Assembly (NCBI RefSeq): GCF_009882935.1
Contig: NZ_WTVA01000015.1
Span: 753,108 to 817,107 of the forward strand
DNA: 64,000 bases
From: Sneathiella chungangensis
GTDB taxonomy: Bacteria; Pseudomonadota; Alphaproteobacteria; Sneathiellales; Sneathiellaceae
Reading direction: 5' to 3'
The number at the start of each line of letters is the position of its first letter. The stretch's first letter is position 1. Below are positions 26,397-34,794 of this stretch, one piece after another. A program made the translations under genes and the position numbers. Below the pieces are notes generated by a model. The model was not told the DNA's origin, did no database searches, and worked only from the letters and a program-made list of their open reading frames with translations.

Positions 26397-27737
26397 CTAG
26401 TTACTTTCTCTATTTTCAGGGCTGCGGGCGCTGGATAGATTTTTTATCGTATTCGCAATAATGGAGAGTTGGCTGTTGGTCCGCTCCTTGATTTCCGGGA
26501 GCGCTTTTTCAAGGGATTGCCTGATTTCCTTCCACCTCAGGAAAGACCCCTTCATGCCGTCGATAACCTCTTGCGTGTCCTGCTCGCGGGGATCGAAAAC
26601 CTCGCCGCCCTGACCGCAGGTGTCAAAAACGCCGCGGGTCTTGTCGCTGTAGGCGATGGCGGCCGCCGGAATGCCCTGCGACAGCGCCGCAATCGTCGAA
26701 TGCATTCTCGTGCCGCAAAACCAGTCCATCTTCGAGATCAGCCATTTGACCTGGTTCTGATCAAGGGTATCGGGCGAAACGAAGACGCGGCCCTGATATT
26801 TGTCTTCGAGGGTTTTCGCGACTTTCTCGCAGGCCGCATAGTCCGACTCCGTATATTGCCGTCCGCTCATCACATGCGGGATAAGGACAAGCCGCGCGCC
26901 CGTCTCCTCGAGCAGCCAGTTACAGAACCCGAGGATGATCTGCCCGTAATCCGCCTTGAAGTGATATCGGGAATAGGCGGCATCGGGATCATTATAGATC
27001 AGGCCGCTGACATTCAGGCCAACGAGGGGCGAATTCGTATCTGTTTCGGAAATCGTCTGCAGGAGCGCCGGATCGATCAGCTCCTCGGCGTTTCTGGCGC
27101 CAAGGGCGAAGGCAATATCCACCCCGCTTCTGTGCCGGTCCGCGTCGAATTCCTCGCCCAGCATGTTTTGCAGGATCTTGAAGCTGTTCGGGTCGCGGGC
27201 CCAGGCCATATCCGCGCCCTTCACCGCCTTGACCGCAATATCGTTGAATTTCGGATCGTAATAGGGGCCATAGGTTTGCGGCAGCAGGATCAGCGGGACA
27301 TGCCGCTTGAGCGTGATCAATTTGGGCCGGACGACACTCATGAAACGTTTGACGCCATAGATATCGCTGAAGCTGTCGCCGCCGGAGACATCAAGAACCA
27401 CATCGAACTGGTCAATATCGTGAATCACCGAATTCAGCAGGCCGCCAAGGGCGCCAAGATGCGAGGCGACGGAAATGGCAATGATATTTTCCTGCAGGTA
27501 ATAGCGGTGGCCGGCGCGAATGCCGATATGGTCGATATCGATCGTGTTGCCTTGCGAGAAATGATGGGTTTTCGTCCTTTTTCCAAGCTCGTTATCGAAG
27601 ACGGAAAAACGGGCATTCGGCAACAGCCGGGTAATGCCTTCGACGGTTGATGCGAAGAGAGCCGAGACGCCCATATTATAGGTGTCGGGAGCGGCGCCGA
27701 ACAACCCGATCTTGATTACAGATTCTTTTTCAGACAT
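26397..27737 (-). CDS. Polysaccharide pyruvyl transferase family protein
   Basis: 446 residues of the CsaB/WcaK-type pyruvyl transferase family, which adds pyruvate ketals to sugars using phosphoenolpyruvate. Recognisable features are IGLFGAAPDTYNMGVSAL at the N-terminus, DVVLDVSGGDSFSDIYG, the LLPQTYGPYYD region, LIPHVMSG and the C-terminal MDWFCGTRMHSTIAALSQG. The ATG has AGGAAA close upstream. It follows the exosortase gene by 40 bp and precedes the flippase by one base. Pyruvylation would give the polymer extra negative charge. The related FrhB-like gene lies two genes downstream. Confidence 0.9.
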   Translation of the reverse strand: MSEKESVIKIGLFGAAPDTYNMGVSALFASTVEGITRLLPNARFSVFDNELGKRTKTHHFSQGNTIDIDHIGIRAGHRYYLQENIIAISVASHLGALGGLLNSVIHDIDQFDVVLDVSGGDSFSDIYGVKRFMSVVRPKLITLKRHVPLILLPQTYGPYYDPKFNDIAVKAVKGADMAWARDPNSFKILQNMLGEEFDADRHRSGVDIAFALGARNAEELIDPALLQTISETDTNSPLVGLNVSGLIYNDPDAAYSRYHFKADYGQIILGFCNWLLEETGARLVLIPHVMSGRQYTESDYAACEKVAKTLEDKYQGRVFVSPDTLDQNQVKWLISKMDWFCGTRMHSTIAALSQGIPAAAIAYSDKTRGVFDTCGQGGEVFDPREQDTQEVIDGMKGSFLRWKEIRQSLEKALPEIKERTNSQLSIIANTIKNLSSARSPENRESN

Positions 27738-27777
27738 TTTCCTGTACTTACCTGACTAACCCTTCTGACCCAACCGC

Positions 27778-29319
27778 CTAGTCCGGCACATAGGCCGGGA
27801 GAACCTTGAACAATTCCTGGGCGAAACCGGTAAGCTCCCGGTCCGCCAGAACCTCCGACATCGTCGTTTCGATCGGCATGGTGAGACGGATGAGTGCGCC
27901 GTCGGTCCGCGCCGATGACAAACCGCCCCACAACAGATTGAACTTCGCAATATACTCGTTTGCAATATATTTTCCGCGTTGCTTGAACCAGTAATAGACA
28001 AGCAGCCTGTCCTCGCCATGGGTCACCAGCACGCGGTTGACCGGAACCTGCCGTTCTCCGTCCGTTATCGTGATTTCGGAAAGGTCCTCGATCTTCCAAC
28101 CGCCGGACGGGATGCAGACCCGCGGTGAATGCGGGGTGCTGCCGGCCGATTGTTGCTCGTAGTACCCAATGAATAACGTAACGGGCGGAACATTTCCGTC
28201 GCGGTAATGACCAAGAAAATAATCGCTCATATTGAGGATCGTCTGTTCGACCCCGGGCAGCACATCCTCCTCGGCGATCATATCGTTGATCTTGAGCGGG
28301 AAACTGTTGAACGCCCGCCGCTCCGGAATTTCCGGCGGAATGTTGCGCAGCGCCAAAATCGACGGGACAAGGACAATGCAGAGCAGCATCGCACCGATCA
28401 CGGGGCCCAGCCGCAACGGCTTTTCCTCGCGCTGCTCTTCCGGGACGGATACCTTGAGAACACCGCCGCCAATCGTCGCCTTCTCGCGTTTCGTCAGCGT
28501 CAGATAACAGATCGCCAGCATCACCGCGAAGGAAAACAGGAAAAACACCCAGCCTTCGAACAGATGGAAGAACCCGTCGGAGACGGCCGTGTCCGTCCAT
28601 TCGGCAAACGCGCCGGTGAGAAATATCCGCACGCTGTTCATAATGACCGAAACGACGGCGGCGAGCAGGACGAAGAGCCCCCGCTTCCACAGCGGCATGT
28701 CGAACAGCATCGCCAGCAGGACGCCAAGGCCGATCATCGGGTAAAGATAGCGCAGGCCCGCACAGGCCTCGACAACCGCGAGCTTGATGGTTCCCATGTC
28801 GATGATGTTGCCGTCCTGAAACACCGACAGCCCGGCGAAGCGCAGCAGGCCGACGCTCATATCCGTCGAGAGCAGTTGCAGGCCATAGGTCAGATTGGCG
28901 TTCAGAAATGCCGGGGGCGGCACGACGAAGGGAAGCAGGACGAGGGAGGGGAGGACATAACGGCCGTAGGTCACACCGCCGAAAACGACGAAAAGCCCAA
29001 GGATCATCAGCAGCAGGCTGATATGGCGGACATTGATGATCCCCGCCTTGATGGCCAGCGCATAGGCCGCCGCGGCAAGGATGCAGAAAACGAGCCCGGC
29101 CCAGTTGCCGCGCCTGTCATGGGACTGCAGCAGCGGCCGCCGAGCCCAGAGAAGATACAGCGCGACGACAAGCATGAGGGGTCCATGGCTGAACTCCTCG
29201 ACATTCATCCAGTCATGCCACAGCAGCAGGCCGTCGGGAATATAGATTAGCAGAACCAGGCACAGAAGGGCTGGCAGCAACAGTCGGGTGCGGTCAATCC
29301 TTTGTAATGCCAGTTCCAT
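27778..29319 (-). CDS. xrtA: Exosortase (XrtA/EpsH type) fused to a C-terminal EpsI domain
   Basis: 513 residues. The N-terminal 275 form an eight-helix exosortase with the conserved EEFSHGPL (His45), catalytic Cys186 in VVEACAGLRYL, Arg231 in MNSVRIF and FFHLFEGW (His252). A linker of about 40 residues is followed by one more helix and a periplasmic EpsI domain (about 310-513) with SPRVCIPSGGWKIED and VTHGEDRLLVYYWF. Exosortases are transpeptidases that recognise PEP-CTERM-like C-terminal signals and, with EpsI, support exopolysaccharide production. Assignment to the XrtA subtype rests on the neighbouring PrsT, associated ATPase, barrel and BY-kinase; another alphaproteobacterial exosortase subtype with fused EpsI is possible. 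It is in one transcript with the Wzz-like protein and the kinase. Confidence 0.9.
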   Translation of the reverse strand: MELALQRIDRTRLLLPALLCLVLLIYIPDGLLLWHDWMNVEEFSHGPLMLVVALYLLWARRPLLQSHDRRGNWAGLVFCILAAAAYALAIKAGIINVRHISLLLMILGLFVVFGGVTYGRYVLPSLVLLPFVVPPPAFLNANLTYGLQLLSTDMSVGLLRFAGLSVFQDGNIIDMGTIKLAVVEACAGLRYLYPMIGLGVLLAMLFDMPLWKRGLFVLLAAVVSVIMNSVRIFLTGAFAEWTDTAVSDGFFHLFEGWVFFLFSFAVMLAICYLTLTKREKATIGGGVLKVSVPEEQREEKPLRLGPVIGAMLLCIVLVPSILALRNIPPEIPERRAFNSFPLKINDMIAEEDVLPGVEQTILNMSDYFLGHYRDGNVPPVTLFIGYYEQQSAGSTPHSPRVCIPSGGWKIEDLSEITITDGERQVPVNRVLVTHGEDRLLVYYWFKQRGKYIANEYIAKFNLLWGGLSSARTDGALIRLTMPIETTMSEVLADRELTGFAQELFKVLPAYVPD

Positions 29320-29406
29320 TCATCCTCTCGCTACTGCTCCTTTTCCCATATCAACGCGGCAATTGCGGCAATTTTGCGACCGGAACCTCGGATCCGCCGT
29401 CTGGGT

Positions 29407-30222
29407 CTAGTAATAGTATGTTTTGGCGACTTCCGTTGATTTGTTCAGAACAACACCCAAGAGGTTACTCGATTGCAGCTGCCGGCGGCAGTCCTTGACT
29501 TCGCTGGGCTTTGTTTCGCCGCTGGCCACGACCATCAGGACGCAATCGACCTGGGGCAGGAAGGCGATGGCGTCGTCCGTTGATTTCAGGGGTGGCAAAT
29601 CGAAAATGCAGATGCGCTTCTCATAGCGGTCGCGCAAATCCGCCACGACGGACTTCACCTTGCGTGACGTCAGGATTTCCGTGGAGTTCTTGACAGGCCG
29701 GCGGTTCGGCAGCACGACGAAGCGCGGAATGCCGGGATTGACCAGCGTATCGTTGAATTCGATCTTGCCATCGAGATAGTCGGCGAAGCTGATATCCTTC
29801 GGCAGCCCGAGATAGGCGGCAACCTGTGGGCGGCGCAGGTCGAAATCGACAAGCAGGGCCGTATAGTCGGTTTGCTTCGCGATACTGAGCGCGAGGTTGA
29901 TGGCGACCACCGTCTTGCCGCAGGCCGGCGTCGGCGAGGTAATGGCGAGGGTCCGCCAGTTGTTCGCCTCCATCTTGGCCAGGACCTGCGTGCGCAGGAT
30001 ATCGAAACTGATCGAATTGGGATCTTCATTATCGATCGTGATGATCCGGTTTTCTTCCAGATGCCCAAGGTCGAGATCGACGACACGGGTCTGGTTATAG
30101 ACAATCGGTCCGTCAATGACATCCGCGCCCTTAACGGCCTTTCGCGCCGCACCGGGGGCATCGGTCAAACCGCCAGTCTTGCTTTCTCTGGCCTTCGCGA
30201 TTGCTTCTTTAATTCGTTCCAC
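29407..30222 (-). CDS. Bacterial tyrosine autokinase (CpsD/CapB-like, XrtA-locus type)
   Basis: 271 residues with the P-loop tyrosine kinase layout: Walker A SPTPACGKT (96-104), Walker A' VDFDLRRPQ (Asp126, Asp128), a Walker B-like IFDLPPL, and a C-terminal tyrosine cluster ending KTYYY. It works with the adjacent Wzz-like protein, whose cytoplasmic tail activates it; cycles of autophosphorylation set polymerisation and export. The tail has only three tyrosines. The N-terminal 60 residues are the linker typical of the stand-alone kinases of exosortase loci. It begins 12 bp after the Wzz-like gene and precedes the exosortase. Confidence 0.92.
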   Translation of the reverse strand: MERIKEAIAKARESKTGGLTDAPGAARKAVKGADVIDGPIVYNQTRVVDLDLGHLEENRIITIDNEDPNSISFDILRTQVLAKMEANNWRTLAITSPTPACGKTVVAINLALSIAKQTDYTALLVDFDLRRPQVAAYLGLPKDISFADYLDGKIEFNDTLVNPGIPRFVVLPNRRPVKNSTEILTSRKVKSVVADLRDRYEKRICIFDLPPLKSTDDAIAFLPQVDCVLMVVASGETKPSEVKDCRRQLQSSNLLGVVLNKSTEVAKTYYY

Positions 30223-30234
30223 GTGAACCCCCTA

Positions 30235-31878
30235 TTAAAGTGTGACGATGAGCCTGTCGAAGGCTACCCAGACCCGGTAGAAAAGGTCGTCCAGCGGCTC
30301 GTATAGATAATGCACCGCCGCCAGCAACCCGGCGATCAGCAATATTGGAATAAGCATATACACGACAACTTTCAGCCGATGGCGGATTGTTTCATCCTTT
30401 GTGTGAATATAGGGAATGGAAACAATCGGCGGATGCTTGAGAACGGCTTCGAGTTCCGACGCGCTGTGGATCCGCTTGTCAAGAAGCTCGACAAGGAACA
30501 CGCAGGCAACGCCAAGCGCGAAGGCGACAAATCCGCCAACACCCAGGATTTTGGTCCGGTTCGGCGAAACGGGCTCGGTGGGCACCACCGGCGGTTCCAG
30601 CATGACAAAGCGTTCCGCCTTTTTCTCTTCTTCGAGATTTTGCGAAAGCTGCGCCTGTGTCTGCTTGGATTCCAGCGAATTCAGTTTCTCCAGAAGGTCC
30701 GAATAGGTCCGGTTCAAGACTGTCAGGCCGCGTTCGACCTGCGGGATTTCGAGGATGATGGCCTCAAGATCGGCAATTTTCTTGGTCATCGTCGCGATCT
30801 GGCGGCGGGTTTCCGCGATTTTGTCATCTGCCGCGGCAAGCCGTATCTGCAGCGTCTCGACGAGCGGATTGAAGGCGGTGCTTGCCGCAGATTGATCCTG
30901 CGATGCGGCGGCGAGCGCGGCGGCCGCTTCCTCTTCAACCTGCTTTTCAAGCGCTTCAATGCGCTTTTTCAGCGCAATGACGTTGGGATGCGATTCCGTC
31001 AGGCGGGTCGATGCCTCAAGCAGCTGATCCTTCAGGCTCGAGAGATTTCGTGCCAGTTCCGTTTGCTCACCGGCGCCGCCGACGCGGCCCGTCCGCGCCG
31101 ATGTCAGCTCGATCTGCAGATACCGCTTGTCTTCTTCAAGCGCCCGCAAATCGCGGCGTAAATCGCGGATTTGCTGCTCGGACCGGTCCAGCATGCTCTG
31201 GCGCAGCCCAAGATGTTCGGGAAGCGCCTCCCGGTATTTCTGTTTATAGGCAACGATCTCGCTTTCAACCTGCGTCAACTGGCGCCGGACCTTTTCCGCC
31301 TCATCGGAGAGGAAGGCCGTCGCCTCGGAGGCGCGTTCAGTTCGTGTCCGCACATTCTCGCTCAGGAAAAGCGTGACAAGTTCATTTGCGACATCCGCCG
31401 CAATCTGTGGATTTTCATGATTGAAGGCGACCGTAAAAGCAATCGTCGTATCCCCTCTCCGGCGGGTACCGCTCATGGAGGAGGTAATGACGTCGATGCC
31501 GATTTCATCCTGCATCTTGCCGACAAGATCCGTTACCGTCAGAAACTTCCGGTCATCCCCATACACATTGTATTTGTCGATGATCTTGAGCAGGTTTTCC
31601 CGCGTCATCACCCGCTGCTCAATCACCCGGATGCGCTGATCCGGATCGGTCTGGATGGTTGACTCGATCAGATCAGGAGAAATCTGCTGCGTTTCGACGA
31701 GAATGGTGCCCCAGGACGAATAAAGCGGTGGTAAGACCAGGATAACCGCAAAGCTTCCGGCCAGAACCAGAAGAAAGGGGATCAGAAAGAACAGGAAACG
31801 CCGCCGCGCTGCCGAAATAATCCGCTCGATGTTGATCGGCGAAGCCTCTTCTTCATGTAAGGTGTAGTCTTGGCTCAT
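30235..31878 (-). CDS. Polysaccharide co-polymerase / chain-length determinant (Wzz/GumC, XrtA-locus type)
   Basis: 547 residues. One transmembrane helix lies at about 29-50, then a large periplasmic part with long coiled coils (about 165-410), a second helix near 440-462 after the Pro-rich EPPVVPTEPVSPNR, and a third near 505-527. This is the Wzz fold with the extra C-terminal helix seen in exosortase loci. It should set chain length and link polymerase, kinase and Wza-like exporter. It is first in the run Wzz - kinase - exosortase - pyruvyl transferase - flippase. Confidence 0.92.
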   Translation of the reverse strand: MSQDYTLHEEEASPINIERIISAARRRFLFFLIPFLLVLAGSFAVILVLPPLYSSWGTILVETQQISPDLIESTIQTDPDQRIRVIEQRVMTRENLLKIIDKYNVYGDDRKFLTVTDLVGKMQDEIGIDVITSSMSGTRRRGDTTIAFTVAFNHENPQIAADVANELVTLFLSENVRTRTERASEATAFLSDEAEKVRRQLTQVESEIVAYKQKYREALPEHLGLRQSMLDRSEQQIRDLRRDLRALEEDKRYLQIELTSARTGRVGGAGEQTELARNLSSLKDQLLEASTRLTESHPNVIALKKRIEALEKQVEEEAAAALAAASQDQSAASTAFNPLVETLQIRLAAADDKIAETRRQIATMTKKIADLEAIILEIPQVERGLTVLNRTYSDLLEKLNSLESKQTQAQLSQNLEEEKKAERFVMLEPPVVPTEPVSPNRTKILGVGGFVAFALGVACVFLVELLDKRIHSASELEAVLKHPPIVSIPYIHTKDETIRHRLKVVVYMLIPILLIAGLLAAVHYLYEPLDDLFYRVWVAFDRLIVTL

Positions 31879-32191
31879 ATTATTGCTCGAATTCGTTCAA
31901 TTCAATCGACTAAGAAAATTTCCGGCGGCGCATTGCCGCCCGCATTTATGGTTAGAATTTTACAACCATCCAAGCCGATCAACAAATGCCACAGGCCTTT
32001 TTAGGCTCAAAGAGTTAAGGAATGGTTGGTAACTGATATAAATTGGCAACATTGCGCTAAATTTTACTTTTCCCGCTACCCGTATCGGCCCGAAGGAAGA
32101 TTATTCATGGGCATAATACCACAGGGAAAACCATACAAAATCACATCCTCTTTGTCCGCATCAACGGCTTTGTTGTCAAGCGCTCATACGG
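31879..32191. promoter_or_regulatory. Control region of the Wzz-kinase-exosortase operon
   Basis: 313 AT-rich bases between the sugar transferase stop and the Wzz-like start, both on the minus strand. The promoter of the operon should be here. A GC-rich hairpin (GGCGGC at 31924-31929, GCCGCC at 31935-31940) lies 46 bases before the Wzz start in the leader. A 61-codon frame on the plus strand has no ribosome site or coding character and was not called. Confidence 0.5.
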
Positions 32192-33664
32192 TCAGTAGGC
32201 GTTTTTATTGATGAATCCGACGAACACCGTCATCACGAGTATCTGCAGATCGAAAAACAACGACCAATTCTCGACATAATAGGTATCGTAATTAACGCGG
32301 GCCTCCATTTTTTCAAGCGTGTCCGTCTCGCCGCGATAGCCCTTTACCTGCGCCCAGCCGGTAATGCCGGGCTTCACCTTGTGGCGGGCGAAATAGCCGT
32401 CAATCAGCGCCGAATATTCCTCGTTATGGTCGATGGCATGGGGCCGCGGGCCGACCAGGGACATGGTGCCGTTGACGACATTGAAAAGCTGCGGCAGCTC
32501 GTCAAGGCTCGTCCGGCGGATGAATTTGCCGACCCTGGTGATGCGCGGATCGTCCTTGGACGCCTGCACGGTTTTCTCCCGCTCTTCACCGTCGTGATAC
32601 ATCGAGCGGAACTTGTAGATTTCGAAAATCTTGTTGTTGTAGCCATAGCGCTTCTGCTTGAACAGGACGGGGCCCTTGCTTTCCATCTTGATGGCGATGG
32701 CGATGATAAGCAGCAGCGGCGAGAAGAGGAGCAGCGCCAGCGAACCGAGGATGCGATCCTCGAGCGCCTTGACGACGATCTTGAAACCGGAGAGGGGGGA
32801 GTCCACCACCTCGATCATCGGCAGGCCGCCGAAATGGTTGGGGGACGGCCGATGGGGAAACCGGAATCCGACCAGATCGGACACCAGATGCACATGGGCG
32901 GGAAGCTCGCGCAGGCGGCTGACAATTTCCAGCTGCCGCTCGTCGGCATTCCAGGGCAAGGCGACAATGATGTCATCGACATGGTTGTTCCGCACGAACT
33001 TGATCAACGCATCGAGATTGCCAAGGAGCGGATATCCGGCGACCGTCGGGCCGACGCGGCCGATGCGGTCATCGAAAATGCCGATCACCTTGTTCACCGT
33101 CGGCTTTTCATTTTCCAGTTGGCGCAGCAGCTGTTCCGTCTGCTTGCCGCCGCCCAGCACGACGATTTTCCGCGTGCAGATCCCGCGGTCCGCAAGGTAA
33201 TTGATGATAAAAAACGCGATGAGGCGGTAGATGACAATGACGGCGAACGACGACAGCCCGAAGCTGTAGAGCCAGATGCGGGAATATTCGTCCGACACCT
33301 TGAGCGAAAAGGCCACGGCCAGCAGCAGCATGAAGGTCGTCAGACAGACGATCGCCAGATTTGGAATATTGGTCAGCGGCGCCAGCAGCGTCGAGAAGGA
33401 GGAAATCCCCGCATAGCGGCCGAGAAAGAAGAAGACAATCAGCGCCAGAACCACGGCATAGAGATAACTCTCATGGGCGAACAGGCTGCTGCCGATCACG
33501 ACATAGTGGGAAACATATCCCGCCAGAAACAGCCAGAAAATATCGAGAAAATTGAAAATCCGCGACAGAACGCGCGACGACAGCGGATAGCCGCCCCCCT
33601 GGGAAGATACATTCTCGGAGGAAATCTTCTTACTGTTTAACCCGTTATCCGAAATCTTGTTCAA
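32192..33664 (-). CDS. Polyprenyl-phosphate sugar-1-phosphate transferase (WcaJ/PssY-like), initiates repeat unit
   Basis: 490 residues. Four to five transmembrane helices lie at about 38-158, a Rossmann-like domain starts KIVVLGGGKQTEQLL (166-180), a fifth membrane segment lies at 300-326, and the catalytic bacterial sugar transferase domain follows, with KQKRYG, KFRSMYHDGEE (351-361), SLDELPQLFNVVNG (386-399), SLVGPRPHA and HKVKPGITGWAQVKGYRGET (428-447). It transfers hexose-1-phosphate, often glucose or galactose, from UDP-sugar to undecaprenyl phosphate, the first step of the pathway. It is transcribed divergently from the VanZ gene and is separated from the Wzz operon by 313 bp, so probably has its own promoter. 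Confidence 0.93.
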   Translation of the reverse strand: MNKISDNGLNSKKISSENVSSQGGGYPLSSRVLSRIFNFLDIFWLFLAGYVSHYVVIGSSLFAHESYLYAVVLALIVFFFLGRYAGISSFSTLLAPLTNIPNLAIVCLTTFMLLLAVAFSLKVSDEYSRIWLYSFGLSSFAVIVIYRLIAFFIINYLADRGICTRKIVVLGGGKQTEQLLRQLENEKPTVNKVIGIFDDRIGRVGPTVAGYPLLGNLDALIKFVRNNHVDDIIVALPWNADERQLEIVSRLRELPAHVHLVSDLVGFRFPHRPSPNHFGGLPMIEVVDSPLSGFKIVVKALEDRILGSLALLLFSPLLLIIAIAIKMESKGPVLFKQKRYGYNNKIFEIYKFRSMYHDGEEREKTVQASKDDPRITRVGKFIRRTSLDELPQLFNVVNGTMSLVGPRPHAIDHNEEYSALIDGYFARHKVKPGITGWAQVKGYRGETDTLEKMEARVNYDTYYVENWSLFFDLQILVMTVFVGFINKNAY

Positions 33665-33826
33665 CGAATTTCTCCGACGTCAGGCGCTTTGAGAACGCAG
33701 CCCATTACCCTCTGGCCTATCCTGGTTGATGAAGCTTATCTCGACGGTGCCCGCAAAAAATACTATAACTTTTACAAACTCTTGCCGGTAATTTACACTG
33801 CTTAAGGTTAATTTTTCCTAAACTCA

Positions 33827-34231
33827 GTGGCGCCTGTAAAATCTATGTCTGTTTTAAACGTTAATGCGCAAAAAAGCGAACGAATTGCCTTTTATTTATG
33901 GGTCGCCGGCTTGTTCGCTCTGGTGATCTTATCTTTATTGCCGCCGGGGAGCGAGCCATCCTTCACCAATATTGTCGGTGACAAGATCAGGCATTTCACC
34001 GCCTATGCAATTTTGTCCCTGATTGCCTGTCACGCCGTCGGGACCTGGCGGTCACGCGCCACGCTTTGCGCCCTCACATTGATGGTAAGCATCCTCGTCG
34101 AGTTTCTCCAGCCTTTAACCGGCCGCGACTTTGAAGTTCTGGACATTGTGGCAAATATGTCCGGAATTCTGGCCGGAATGGGGATAATGTTTCTCCTGCT
34201 GCGCCGCCGCGCCGCGAAGGCCCCGGGCTAA
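33827..34231 (+). CDS. VanZ-family membrane protein
   Basis: 134 residues with four hydrophobic helices and the VanZ-like core DKIRHFTAYAILSLIACHAVG, then VSILVEFLQPLTGRDFEVLDIVANMSGILAGMG, including the acidic E-x-x-Q and D-x-x-AN residues of the family. VanZ is linked to teicoplanin tolerance in enterococci; the common bacterial members have no set role. It sits at the edge of the polysaccharide locus, divergent from the initiating sugar transferase. The start is GTG at 33827 or ATG at 33845; neither has a clear ribosome site. It overlaps the convergent lipoprotein gene by four bases. Confidence 0.82.
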   Translation: MAPVKSMSVLNVNAQKSERIAFYLWVAGLFALVILSLLPPGSEPSFTNIVGDKIRHFTAYAILSLIACHAVGTWRSRATLCALTLMVSILVEFLQPLTGRDFEVLDIVANMSGILAGMGIMFLLLRRRAAKAPG

Positions 34232-34794
34232 CGCTGTCTCAGGCTGCGATCCCATAGGGAAAACTGCACGCCGTAGCGGTCTTCGCGAATCTCGAGATAG
34301 GCGGTACCGACCTGCCATTTCAATGTTTTACCACCCTGTTGCACCTCTGGCGGGCCATATTTCTTCGCGAATTCCGCCGGTATTTCCGACTGCCGCAATG
34401 TCTGGTCCGGCAGGCTCGCATCGATTTTCCAGATCCGGTGCCCGTCCTCGGGCGGGGAGAAGCTGATCCGATAGCGGATGCGGCGGCCGTCGGCGGCATG
34501 CGGCGCCACGCAGACGAGCAGTTGGACGGGCCCGGCGGCGCCATCATACCGGCTTTCGGCGGCGCATTCGGCGCCCGCGATTTCCTCTGCAACCGCCCCC
34601 TCGCCGAGGCGATATCCGGTCTCGGTCAGGAGCGCGCCCGGCAAGGTCGCCGCCGGTGGCGGCGGCGGGGCGGTACAGCTGGTGACGCTCACCCCGGCAG
34701 CCATGAGAAGCGCGAAAAGCCGCAGAAAAATGCCCGCGCGGCTGCTTTCCTGCGATCGGGCAATTGGCACCGGACTCCTTGCGCCCTTTCCCAT
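34228..34794 (-). CDS. Small putative lipoprotein, unknown function
   Basis: 188 residues. A signal peptide ends in a lipobox-like VTSC (near residue 40), followed by a Pro-rich spacer (APPPPPAATLPG) and a compact domain containing two cysteines (GAECAAESRYDG, LLVCVAPHA) and a C-terminal strand-rich part (LKWQVGTAYLEIREDRYGVQFSLWD). I do not recognise a family. The ATG at 34794 directly abuts the stop of dusC (TAAATG). A GTG eight codons in, with AGGAG four bases upstream, would give a more usual signal length. It is probably co-transcribed with dusC. Confidence 0.65.
   Translation of the reverse strand: MGKGARSPVPIARSQESSRAGIFLRLFALLMAAGVSVTSCTAPPPPPAATLPGALLTETGYRLGEGAVAEEIAGAECAAESRYDGAAGPVQLLVCVAPHAADGRRIRYRISFSPPEDGHRIWKIDASLPDQTLRQSEIPAEFAKKYGPPEVQQGGKTLKWQVGTAYLEIREDRYGVQFSLWDRSLRQR

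Noticed and set aside
28207-29250. A 347-codon plus-strand frame opposite the exosortase
   Set aside because: Hydrophilic Asp/His/Gln-rich mirror of a hydrophobic membrane protein; no start signal or motif.
32026-32211. A 61-codon plus-strand frame in the Wzz leader gap
   Set aside because: No ribosome site, no coding-like composition, and it runs into the end of the sugar transferase gene on the other strand.
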